DNA from: DATAFT01 sp035544635
GTDB lineage: Bacteria; Acidobacteriota; Thermoanaerobaculia; Multivoradales; Multivoraceae
Direction: 5' to 3'
Length of the DNA: 5,472 nt
Assembly: GCA_035544635.1 (NCBI GenBank)
Contig: DATKDQ010000189.1
Location: forward strand, 1 to 5,472
This document shows positions 1 to 5,128 of this stretch, one piece after another. The translations under genes and the position numbers were made by a program. The notes beneath the pieces are model-generated. The model was not told the origin of the DNA. It did not search any database and saw nothing but the letters and a program-made list of their open reading frames with translations. Each line of letters begins with the position of its first letter. The first letter of the stretch is position 1.

Positions 1-45
1 CGCGACGCGCGAACCCGAGACCCGAGCAGGAGCAGCCGGCAACCG

Positions 46-1323
46 ATGACCACCACGTCGATCTCGATCGAAGCGCTCCGCGAGCGCTACGCCACGGCGC
101 AGCGGCGGGCGCTCGACCTCGACATGACCCGGGGCAAGCCCTGCTCCGAGCAGCTCGACCTGAGCCTGCCGCTGCTCCACTGTCTCGACGCCGCCGACTA
201 CCGGGCGCTCGACGGCACCGATTGCCGCAACTACGGCGTCCTCGACGGGCTGCCGGAGGCCAAGCGCTTCTTCGCCGACATCCTCGAGGTCGCGCCCGAA
301 GCCGTGATCGTGGGCGACAACGCCAGCCTCAGCCTGATGTACGACCTGGTCTCGGAGGCGGTGCATCGCGGCGTTCCGGGCAGCGCGCGGCCCTGGGGCC
401 GCGAGCCGGCGGTGAAGGTGCTCTGCCCCTCGCCGGGCTACGACCGCCACTTCGCCCTCTGCGAGCACCTCGGCGCCGACACCGTGACGGTCCCGATCGG
501 AGCCGACGGCCCCGATCTCGAGGAGGTCTCGCGCCTCGCCGCCGACGATGCCGCCGTGAAGGCGATCTTCTGCGTGCCGCGCTACAGCAACCCCACCGGG
601 ATCACCTACGGCATCGAGACCGTGCGCCACCTGGCGCGCATGAAGACGGCGGCTCCCGACTTCCGCATCGTCTGGGACAACGCCTACGTCGTGCACCACC
701 TCTACCCCGACCCCGAGCCGCTCGCGCCCATCCTCGAGGAGTGCCGCGCCGCCGGTCATCCGGATCGACCGCTGCTCTTCGCCTCGACGTCGAAGATCAC
801 GCTCGCGGGCGCGGGCATCTCCGCGATCGCCGGCAGCGACGCCAACCTGGCCTGGTTCCGGCAGTCGCGCGGAAAGCGCACCATCGGTCCGGACAAGATC
901 GCGCAGCTCCGCCACGCCCGCTTCCTGCCCGACCGCGCCGCGCTCGACGCCCACATGCGGCGGCATGCGGCGATCCTCCGTCCGAAGTTCGAGGCGGTCT
1001 CGGAGATCCTGGAGCGCGAGCTCGAGGGAACGGGTGTGGCGTCCTGGAGCAGGCCTCGGGGCGGTTACTTCTCGAGCCTCGACGTCCCGGACGGCTGCGC
1101 GGCCCGTGTCGTCGCGCTCGCCAAGGAGGCGGGCGTGAAGCTCACGGCGGCGGGGGCCACCTTCCCCCGCGGCAACGACCCCCGCGACCGCAACATCCGG
1201 ATCGCGCCGAGCTTCCCGCCCCTCGCCGAGCTGCGCCAGGCGACCGAGATCCTCGCCCTCTCGGTGCTCCTGGTCGCAGCGGAGGCCGGCGCGGCCCGAG
1301 CCGGCGCAGGTCACAGCTGCTAG
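46..1323 (+). CDS. PLP-dependent aminotransferase, MocR-like / type Ic aspartate aminotransferase family
   Basis: Predicted fold-type I aminotransferase of 425 residues, cytosolic, probably transferring an amino group between an amino acid (aspartate is the best-known substrate of this subgroup) and a 2-oxo acid using pyridoxal phosphate. Visible marks are the N-terminal LDMTRGKP stretch (residues 24-32) typical of the subgroup, DNAS (91-94) near the phosphate site, SNPTG with Asn182, WDNAY with Asp211 to pair with the pyridine nitrogen, STSKIT with Lys250 as the Schiff-base lysine, and NIRIAPSFP with Arg385 to bind the substrate carboxylate. All core residues are present, so it should be active. 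Length is normal for the family. An AGGAG at 28-32 lies 13 bases before the ATG, rather far for a ribosome site, but the N-terminus fits the family. The last 15 residues are Ala/Gly-rich and look unconserved. It converges on the rhomboid-like gene. The family is secure; the substrate is inference. Confidence 0.93.
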   Translation: MTTTSISIEALRERYATAQRRALDLDMTRGKPCSEQLDLSLPLLHCLDAADYRALDGTDCRNYGVLDGLPEAKRFFADILEVAPEAVIVGDNASLSLMYDLVSEAVHRGVPGSARPWGREPAVKVLCPSPGYDRHFALCEHLGADTVTVPIGADGPDLEEVSRLAADDAAVKAIFCVPRYSNPTGITYGIETVRHLARMKTAAPDFRIVWDNAYVVHHLYPDPEPLAPILEECRAAGHPDRPLLFASTSKITLAGAGISAIAGSDANLAWFRQSRGKRTIGPDKIAQLRHARFLPDRAALDAHMRRHAAILRPKFEAVSEILERELEGTGVASWSRPRGGYFSSLDVPDGCAARVVALAKEAGVKLTAAGATFPRGNDPRDRNIRIAPSFPPLAELRQATEILALSVLLVAAEAGAARAGAGHSC

Positions 1324-1360
1324 ATCCTGGTGATCGTCTCCGACCCGAGGTCGTCCCGTC

Positions 1361-2164
1361 CTAATGCACCCAGGGCTCCCGGCGGCGGCGCTCGTCCTCG
1401 CTCCCGGCTCCCTTGCCCTTGATCAGACGCATGCCGCGCCGGCGGCGCATCCGGTCGAGCTTCCAGCGGATGCGGCGCTGCTCGAGGCGCAGCCACAGCT
1501 CGCGCAGCGACCGGTCCAGCCGCCGGGAGGCCAGCGTCCGGTTGGTCACCGCCACCGCCACGCACAGGCCGACGAAGCCCGCGAGGTCGCGCGTGCCGAG
1601 AAAGCCCATGAAGGCGAACAGGATCTCGATCCAGAGAAACCAGCGCGCCTGCACCGGCAGGATGAAGAAGAGGTAGATCGTGGCATGCCCCAACACGGTG
1701 GCGAAGGCGGCGATCACGATCACGAGGAGGGTGCGTTGACCCTGGAGCAGCGTGAAGGGAACCGGGCCGGACGCGGCGGGGATCCACACCGCTAGCAGCT
1801 CGGTCGCGACCGCGGCGAGCCCGGCGGCAACGGTGCCTCCGGCCAGCACGCTCCAGAACCGGCGCCGGCCCAGCCGCCAGAAGATGTCGCGCGAGAACCA
1901 GTAGAGGATGAGCAGCTCGAGCAGGAACCAGATGCCCGGCCCGCCCTGCCCCGCGAGCGGATAGGTGACCAGGCGCCAGATGTGCCCGCTCCGCCACACC
2001 TCCGGCGACAGCCGGAGCAGCGCCGGGACGGCGCGGGTCGCCTCGAAGAACTGGAACGTGAAGGTGGTGAAGACGACCGCGAGGAGAACGACCACGTCGC
2101 GGGGAACCGGCCCCCCGAAACCACCGAAGGCGGGCGCTCCGGCCATGGGCCTGCGGCCAATCAT
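1361..2164 (-). CDS. Rhomboid-like integral membrane protein, probably catalytically inactive
   Basis: A 267-aa membrane protein with about six hydrophobic segments (roughly residues 22-40, 77-95, 104-128, 139-157, 160-175 and 177-207) and a soluble, strongly basic C-terminal tail (211-264). GHIWRLVTYPL (60-70) after the first helix is a rhomboid hallmark, and GRRRFW after the second helix also fits the fold. Active rhomboids need a GxSG serine and a histidine in the last helix. Here the serine position reads LQGQRTL (139-145) and the last helix region reads GTRDLAGFVGL (190-200), with no HxxxN motif in the second helix. It therefore looks like a rhomboid pseudoprotease, perhaps a membrane binding or chaperone protein. 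The start is uncertain: ATG 2164 is used here, but ATG 2146 (261 aa) is possible and neither has a well-spaced Shine-Dalgarno site. The reading frame stays open far upstream, but that part mirrors the HD and HAD genes. Its function is unknown. Confidence 0.82.
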   Translation of the reverse strand: MIGRRPMAGAPAFGGFGGPVPRDVVVLLAVVFTTFTFQFFEATRAVPALLRLSPEVWRSGHIWRLVTYPLAGQGGPGIWFLLELLILYWFSRDIFWRLGRRRFWSVLAGGTVAAGLAAVATELLAVWIPAASGPVPFTLLQGQRTLLVIVIAAFATVLGHATIYLFFILPVQARWFLWIEILFAFMGFLGTRDLAGFVGLCVAVAVTNRTLASRRLDRSLRELWLRLEQRRIRWKLDRMRRRRGMRLIKGKGAGSEDERRRREPWVH

Positions 2165-2344
2165 CCTCACGATCTTACCGAGACCGCGGGGAACCGGGCG
2201 TCCGATACAATTCCCAGCGCCCGATCCGGGGCCTGCGAAGAGGCGGTCTCTTTCGCGAACCGGTCGATTCGGCGGTGCGATGACCCCCGCGGCCACGTAG
2301 GCGGGATCCGGCCCCCTGCCGCAGCACAGAGCGTTCACCCACCC
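2165..2344. promoter_or_regulatory. Divergent intergenic region with likely promoters for the rhomboid-like gene and the HD-HAD operon
   Basis: These 180 bases separate two divergently oriented genes and should contain both promoters. The only AT-rich island is around 2204-2213. It holds TACAAT (2206-2211) on the plus strand, a fair match to a sigma-70 -10 box, followed by TCCC as often seen in GC-rich genomes. No convincing -35 box is seen at the right distance. If used, it would give a leader of about 130 bases before the HD gene. That leader contains a hairpin at 2235-2256. No known riboswitch was recognised. Confidence 0.4.
2235..2256 (+). other. Hairpin in the leader of the HD-HAD operon
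   Basis: GCGAAGAG (2235-2242) pairs with CTC-TTCGC (2248-2256) through one bulged T at 2251, around the 5-base loop GCGGT. This gives eight base pairs in what would be the 5' untranslated region if transcription starts near 2218. There is no T tract, so it is not an intrinsic terminator. It may be only a chance structure in GC-rich DNA. Confidence 0.25.
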
Positions 2345-2989
2345 ATGAACCGTGCCGGCGCCTACTCCCTCATGACCTCCCATGTCGCCGACCGGGGGCT
2401 GCGCCGCCACATGCTCGCGGTCGAGGCCGCGATGCGGTACTACGCCGGCCGTCTGGGCGGCGATCCCGAGCTCTGGGGCATGGCTGGGCTCCTCCACGAC
2501 TTCGACTGGGAGATCCACCCCACGCTGGAGAGCCATCCGGCCGAGGGCGCGCCGATCCTGCGCGAGCGCGGCTGTGACGAGGTCGTGGTGCGGGCGATCC
2601 TGTCCCACAACACGGCCGGCACGGGCGTCGAGCGTACGACGCCGATCGACTTCGCGCTCCTCGCCTGCGACGAGATCACCGGTCTGCTCTCCGCCAGCGC
2701 GCTGGTGCGTCCGGACAAGGACCTGCGCTCGGTGGCGATCCCCTCGGTGCGCAAGAAGTGGAAGGACAAGGCGTTCGCGCGCGGCGTCGATCGCGCCCAC
2801 GTGCAGTCGGCGACCGAGGACTTCAGCCGCTCCTGCTTCGGCGGGGGGCTCGAGCTCTGGGAGCACGTCGGCAACGTCCTCGCCGCGATGCAAGGTATGG
2901 CGGCGGAGCTCGACCTCGACGGGCGCCTGGCGGTGTCCGCGCAGCCATCGACCCCCTCGCCCCCGCCCGCCCAAGGGTCGGTCCGGTGA
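2345..2989 (+). CDS. HD-superfamily predicted hydrolase (COG2316-like)
   Basis: A 214-aa soluble protein of the HD metal-dependent phosphohydrolase superfamily. Candidate metal ligands are His22 (RRHMLAVEAAM), His51-Asp52 (LLHDFDWE), and Asp109 (CDEITG), with His64 (ESHPAEG) and His88 (LSHN) as further likely active-site histidines. The later stretch SALVRPDKDL, then SVRKKWKDKAFARGVDR (134-150), is characteristic of the group annotated as predicted HD hydrolases (COG2316), whose substrate is not established. The start ATG 2345 puts about 20 residues before the first HD histidine, as expected for the family. No Shine-Dalgarno sequence is visible before it, and ATG 2372 is a weaker alternative. 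The last about 20 residues are a Pro/Ser-rich tail that probably is not part of the fold. The stop overlaps the start of the next gene, implying an operon and translational coupling with the HAD hydrolase. Confidence 0.88.
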   Translation: MNRAGAYSLMTSHVADRGLRRHMLAVEAAMRYYAGRLGGDPELWGMAGLLHDFDWEIHPTLESHPAEGAPILRERGCDEVVVRAILSHNTAGTGVERTTPIDFALLACDEITGLLSASALVRPDKDLRSVAIPSVRKKWKDKAFARGVDRAHVQSATEDFSRSCFGGGLELWEHVGNVLAAMQGMAAELDLDGRLAVSAQPSTPSPPPAQGSVR

Positions 2990-3699
2990 CCACGACGCGC
3001 GCCGTCCTCTTCGACTTCGGCGGCACGCTCTACGACTATCGGGACCTCGAGCGCGCCAGCCGTGAGGGCCTGCGTGCGTTCGTCGACTGGCACCGGACCG
3101 AGGTTGACGACGCCGCGCTCCTCGCCGCCTACCGGCAGGCGCTGCGCAAGGTGTTCTACCAGTACCTGCCGCGCCCGTTCTACCACCACCGCGATCTGTT
3201 CCGCGACGCGCTGCTCGAGCTCGTACGCGAGCTCGGCCTCGAGACCAGCGACGATCTCCTGGAGCGGCACCAGTCGCTGCAGCGGCGGCTCCAGGCGCGC
3301 GACTTCCGGCTGCGCCCGGGCGTCGTCGCGACGCTCGAGGAGCTGCGCCGCCGCGATCTGCACGTCGGCATGGTGTCGAACATCGACCAGGACCACCTCG
3401 AGCACCTGGTGGATGTGGCCGGCATCCGCGAGCATTTCCACTCGCTGCTGTCGAGTGAGGCGGCGGGCTCCTGCAAGCCCGATCAGAGCTTCTTCCGGCA
3501 GGCCCTCGAACGCGCCGGCTGCGAGGCCGGCGCCGCTCTCTTCGTTGGCGACTCGCTGCCGCAGGACATCGCCGGTGCCAATCGGGCCGGGATGCGCTCG
3601 GTTCTGATCTGGAGCGGCGAGGACGAGCCGCAGGAGGCCGAGCACCGTCCCGCTCACGTCGTCCGCGAGATCCCGGAGGTGCTGTCGTTGCTGCGCTGA
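2986..3699 (+). CDS. HAD-superfamily hydrolase with DxGxT motif I
   Basis: A 237-aa haloacid-dehalogenase-like phosphatase. Motif I is FDFGGTL with nucleophile Asp10; motif II is VSNID with Ser131; motif III is CKPD with Lys164; motif IV is VGDSLPQDIAGA with Asp189 and Asp194. Residues 15-110 form a helical C1-type cap. The second Asp of the canonical DxDxT is Gly12, a known variant in this superfamily that removes the usual general acid. The enzyme may therefore be slower, use another acid, or have another role. Substrate is unknown; small phosphorylated metabolites are usual for this group. The start is GTG 2986, in a GTGA overlap with the HD gene stop; AGGG (2974-2977) lies 8 bases ahead as a ribosome site. 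Co-translation with the HD hydrolase suggests a shared pathway, which is inference. Confidence 0.9.
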   Translation: MTTTRAVLFDFGGTLYDYRDLERASREGLRAFVDWHRTEVDDAALLAAYRQALRKVFYQYLPRPFYHHRDLFRDALLELVRELGLETSDDLLERHQSLQRRLQARDFRLRPGVVATLEELRRRDLHVGMVSNIDQDHLEHLVDVAGIREHFHSLLSSEAAGSCKPDQSFFRQALERAGCEAGAALFVGDSLPQDIAGANRAGMRSVLIWSGEDEPQEAEHRPAHVVREIPEVLSLLR

Positions 3700-3719
3700 T
3701 GGACCATCTCCACCGCAGC
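3690..3719 (+). other. Weak stem-loop across the HAD gene stop codon
   Basis: GCTGCG (3690-3695) pairs with CGCAGC (3714-3719), and inside it GATG (3698-3701) can pair with CATC (3705-3708). The structure includes the TGA stop of the HAD gene. No T tract follows, so it is at best a weak transcription end or an mRNA 3' structure. A separate 10-base perfect palindrome, GCGTCGACGC, overlaps it at 3718-3727. Confidence 0.2.
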
Positions 3720-3742
3720 GTCGACGCCTGGTGATGCGGGGA

Positions 3743-3806
3743 GGTGACAGGAACCGGCGCCTGAACGGCAACGGGAGTGCACAATGGAAGGCCGGATCCT
3801 GTCACC
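3743..3806. repeat. Long inverted repeat, possibly REP/BIME-like
   Basis: The arms are 3743-3758 (GGTGACAGGAACCGGC) and 3791-3806 (GCCGGATCCTGTCACC). They pair over 16 positions with a single A-A mismatch (3753/3796) around a 32-base loop. This is far better than the short chance hairpins elsewhere in the window. It lies wholly between the HAD and DUF72 genes, and its right arm ends 9 bases before the DUF72 ribosome site. The arm core GGTGACAGG/CCTGTCACC resembles dispersed intergenic palindromes that I associate with REP elements in GC-rich genomes; that link is from memory and unverified. Alternatives are a regulator operator, or an mRNA structure controlling the downstream gene. No T tract follows, so a simple terminator is less likely. 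Confidence 0.6.
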
Positions 3807-3828
3807 GCTTGCTGCGGAGCTTCGATGA
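3784..3828 (+). CDS. Possible 14-aa leader peptide ORF upstream of DUF72
   Basis: ATG 3784 opens a 14-codon frame reading MEGRILSPLAAELR and ending at TGA 3826-3828. GGGAG at 3773-3777 lies 6 bases before it, an ideal ribosome site. Its stop overlaps the DUF72 start in an ATGA arrangement, which commonly signals translational coupling. The start sits in the loop of the inverted repeat and codons 3-8 run through its right arm, so ribosomes on this frame would melt the stem. The peptide matches no known leader type and shows no run of one amino acid. The ORF is too short to exclude chance. Confidence 0.3.
   Translation: MEGRILSPLAAELR
3816..3819 (+). promoter_or_regulatory. Ribosome binding site deciding the DUF72 start
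   Basis: GGAG lies 5 bases before ATG 3825. It favours this start over the in-frame GTG 3777, which would add 16 residues not resembling the family N-terminus. Confidence 0.7.
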
Positions 3829-4544
3829 AGCTCTATACCGGCACCAGCGGCTGGGCGTACAAGGAGTGGAAGGGTCCTTTCTACCCGGAGACGATCAAGA
3901 ACGACGGCATGCTCGGCTGGTACGCCGAGCGGCTTCCCGCGGTCGAGGTCAACAACACCTTCTACCGCATGCCCGAACGGGCGGTGTTCGCCCGCTGGCG
4001 CGAGCAGGTGCCGCCCTCGTTCCGCTTCGTGCTCAAGGCGTCACGGCGCATCACGCACCAAAATCGCCTGAAGGAGGCCGGACCGGCCCTCGAATACCTG
4101 CTCGATGGCGCCGCCGAGCTCGGCGAGACGCTGGGCGCCTTTCTCTTCCAGCTCCCTCCGTTCCTCCAAAAGGACGTCCCGCGCCTGCGCGAGTTCCTGG
4201 CGCTCCTGCCCGCGGGGGCGCCGGCGGCGTTCGAGTTCCGCCACGTTTCGTGGTTCACCGACGAGGTGTACTCCGCGCTCGCCGAGTCCGGAGCGAGCCT
4301 GTGCGTCGCGGAGAGTGGCGAGGAGACGGATACGCCGTTGGTCGCGACGGCGAGCTGGGGCTACCTGCGGCTCCGGCGCGAGGAGTACGACGACGCCGCG
4401 CTCGCGAGCTGGTGCGAGCGGGTTCGAGGGCAGGCGTGGGACCGGGCGTTCGTCTTCTTCAAGCACGAGGACGCCGCTACCGGTCCGCTCCTGGCCGCGC
4501 GGTTCGGGACCATGTTTCACGCGCGCGCGCCGGCGCCAGAGTGA
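3825..4544 (+). CDS. DUF72 family protein (YecE-like)
   Basis: A 239-aa soluble protein of the DUF72 family, predicted to adopt a TIM-barrel-like fold; the biochemical role of the family is not established. Family motifs in order: YTGTSGWAYKEWKG (4-17), VEVNNTFYRMP (40-50), FVLKASRRITH (68-78) followed by RL, FQLPP (108-112), FEFRHVSWF (136-144), WGYLRLRREEY (178-188), and the C-terminal FVFFKHEDAATGP (209-221). The C-terminal motif is the KHED form, in place of the FNN form seen in many relatives. Length and both ends match the family, so the gene is intact. The start is set by the ribosome site at 3816 and by the family N-terminus beginning just before YTGTSGW. It follows the HD-HAD pair on the same strand but 125 bases later, across an inverted repeat, so it is probably a separate or differently controlled unit. 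Confidence 0.94.
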   Translation: MKLYTGTSGWAYKEWKGPFYPETIKNDGMLGWYAERLPAVEVNNTFYRMPERAVFARWREQVPPSFRFVLKASRRITHQNRLKEAGPALEYLLDGAAELGETLGAFLFQLPPFLQKDVPRLREFLALLPAGAPAAFEFRHVSWFTDEVYSALAESGASLCVAESGEETDTPLVATASWGYLRLRREEYDDAALASWCERVRGQAWDRAFVFFKHEDAATGPLLAARFGTMFHARAPAPE

Positions 4545-4552
4545 TCTGGCGC
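4533..4552. terminator. Hairpin at convergent gene ends, possible bidirectional terminator
   Basis: GCGCCAGA (4533-4540) and TCTGGCGC (4545-4552) form a perfect 8-base-pair stem with loop GTGA, a GNRA-type tetraloop when read on the plus strand. The loop contains the DUF72 stop TGA (4542-4544), and the right arm touches the stop of the convergent gene (TAG at 4554-4552 on the minus strand). No T tract follows on either strand, so classic intrinsic termination is not assured. Position and compactness still make a transcript 3' end signal plausible. Confidence 0.45.
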
Positions 4553-4875
4553 TAGACCATGTGGCGACGGATGCGGCGCTTCAGCCGGTGAATGCGGCGA
4601 CGGACCCGGCGCAGGCGGCGGTGATCGCCGCCCTTGAGCACCTCGTCGCGCTGGCTCTTGAGCTGGCGAATCTTCGACTTGATCCCCGCCTTGTCGATCC
4701 CGACCACCACGTGATGGGCATGGGCCTCGATCCCCAGAGCCGTGCACAACGCCGGCAGCAGGTGCTCCTTGTTCATCTGGGTCGAGCCCTGGACCGCCTC
4801 GTGGTCCAGCTCCTTCGCGATGTCGCGCAGCTCGGCCACCGTCATCCCGCTCAGCTCCTCGTAGGTGTGTGCCAT
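4552..4875 (-). CDS. Small basic protein with Rho N-terminal-like domain
   Basis: A 107-aa protein with two parts. Residues 10-49 (GMTVAELRDIAKEL, then KEHLLPALCTALGI) fit the small helical Rho_N/SAP-like fold used for nucleic-acid contact. Residues 63-107 form a long, very basic amphipathic helix (KSKIRQLKSQRDEVLKG, then Arg-rich RRLRRVRRRIHRLKRRIRR), probably coiled coil. This suggests a DNA- or RNA-associated protein; no enzyme motif is present. It is much shorter than transcription terminator Rho and lacks the ATPase domain, so it is not rho. AHAHHVVVGIDKAGIK (51-66) links the two parts. The start ATG 4875 is supported by AGGAG 6 bases upstream. It stands alone on its strand and converges on DUF72, with only 7 bases between the stops. 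Function is unknown. Confidence 0.88.
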   Translation of the reverse strand: MAHTYEELSGMTVAELRDIAKELDHEAVQGSTQMNKEHLLPALCTALGIEAHAHHVVVGIDKAGIKSKIRQLKSQRDEVLKGGDHRRLRRVRRRIHRLKRRIRRHMV

Positions 4876-4881
4876 CGATCG

Positions 4882-4886
4882 CTCCT
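4882..4886 (-). promoter_or_regulatory. Ribosome binding site of the Rho-N-like gene
   Basis: On the minus strand this reads AGGAG, 6 bases before ATG 4875. It is one of the clearest Shine-Dalgarno sites in the window and fixes the start. Confidence 0.8.
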
Positions 4887-5061
4887 GTCGGTGTTACTGC
4901 ACTCCGTCGCCGGGGCCGCGGCGGACCGCGATCGCCCTGCCACCCGCATCCTCGGCCGCCGATTCTAGCGCGGGGAGCGGCAGCCACCGGCGGCCGTCCT
5001 CGAGTGCGTCTAGGCCCCGGGGCTCACACCGGCGGCGTCCAGCGCCGGCCGGAGGCCGGAG

Positions 5062-5100
5062 GGTCTGCCGCGGGACCCTGGGGACCGGGCGCGGCAGGCC
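5062..5100 (+). other. GC-rich hairpin upstream of the FHA gene
   Basis: GGTCTGCCGCG (5062-5072) pairs with CGCGGCAGGCC (5090-5100) over 11 positions including one G-U wobble, with a 17-base loop. It ends 28 bases before the FHA start. No T run follows directly and no plus-strand gene lies immediately upstream, so it is not an obvious terminator. It could be a regulatory element or just a by-product of base composition. Confidence 0.3.
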
Positions 5101-5128
5101 GGCGCCGCGTGATAGTTTTCGCCTTCCC

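Larger units (their letters stand above)
4876..5128. promoter_or_regulatory. Divergent spacer between the Rho-N-like and FHA genes
   Basis: This 253-base region has no credible gene and should hold promoters for both neighbours. On the minus strand TAGAAT (4967-4962) resembles a -10 box about 87 bases before ATG 4875, without a clear -35. On the plus strand the only AT-rich stretch is TGATAGTTTT (5110-5119) just before the FHA start. The rest is extremely GC-rich and holds a 10-base palindrome GCCCCGGGGC (5014-5023), an imperfect direct repeat CACCGGCGGC(C)GTCC at 4985-4999 and 5027-5040, two tandem copies of GGCCGGA near 5047-5060, and a hairpin at 5062-5100. Short reading frames here look like GC-driven noise. 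Confidence 0.4.

Noticed and set aside
1341..1353. CGACC-CGA-GGTCG hairpin between the aminotransferase and rhomboid-like genes as a terminator
   Set aside because: The stem is only 5 base pairs, the loop is 3 bases, and there is no T tract on either strand, so it is not distinguishable from chance.
222..1364. 380-codon plus-strand open frame inside the aminotransferase
   Set aside because: It is Arg/Pro-rich out-of-frame translation of a gene with all catalytic motifs in the other frame.
2440..3771. 443-codon minus-strand open frame
   Set aside because: It mirrors the HD and HAD coding regions in the antisense direction, has no family motif, and is explained by GC-rich codon use.
3744..3785. 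GTGACA (3744-3749) with CACAAT (3780-3785) as a promoter for DUF72
   Set aside because: Each hexamer is a fair match, but the spacing is 30 bases, far outside the sigma-70 range, and GTGACA is part of the inverted repeat arm.
2165..3805. Long open minus-strand frame continuing upstream of the rhomboid-like gene (814 codons in total)
   Set aside because: The part beyond 2164 is Arg/Pro/Ala-rich low-complexity sequence antisense to the well-supported HD and HAD genes. Long stop-free antisense frames are expected at this GC content.
3777..3824. GTG 3777 as an upstream start for DUF72
   Set aside because: The extra 16 residues do not resemble the family N-terminus and overlap the inverted repeat, while ATG 3825 has a well-placed GGAG.
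3731..4555. 274-codon plus-strand frame overlapping DUF72
   Set aside because: It is a shifted reading of the DUF72 gene; the other frame carries every family motif.
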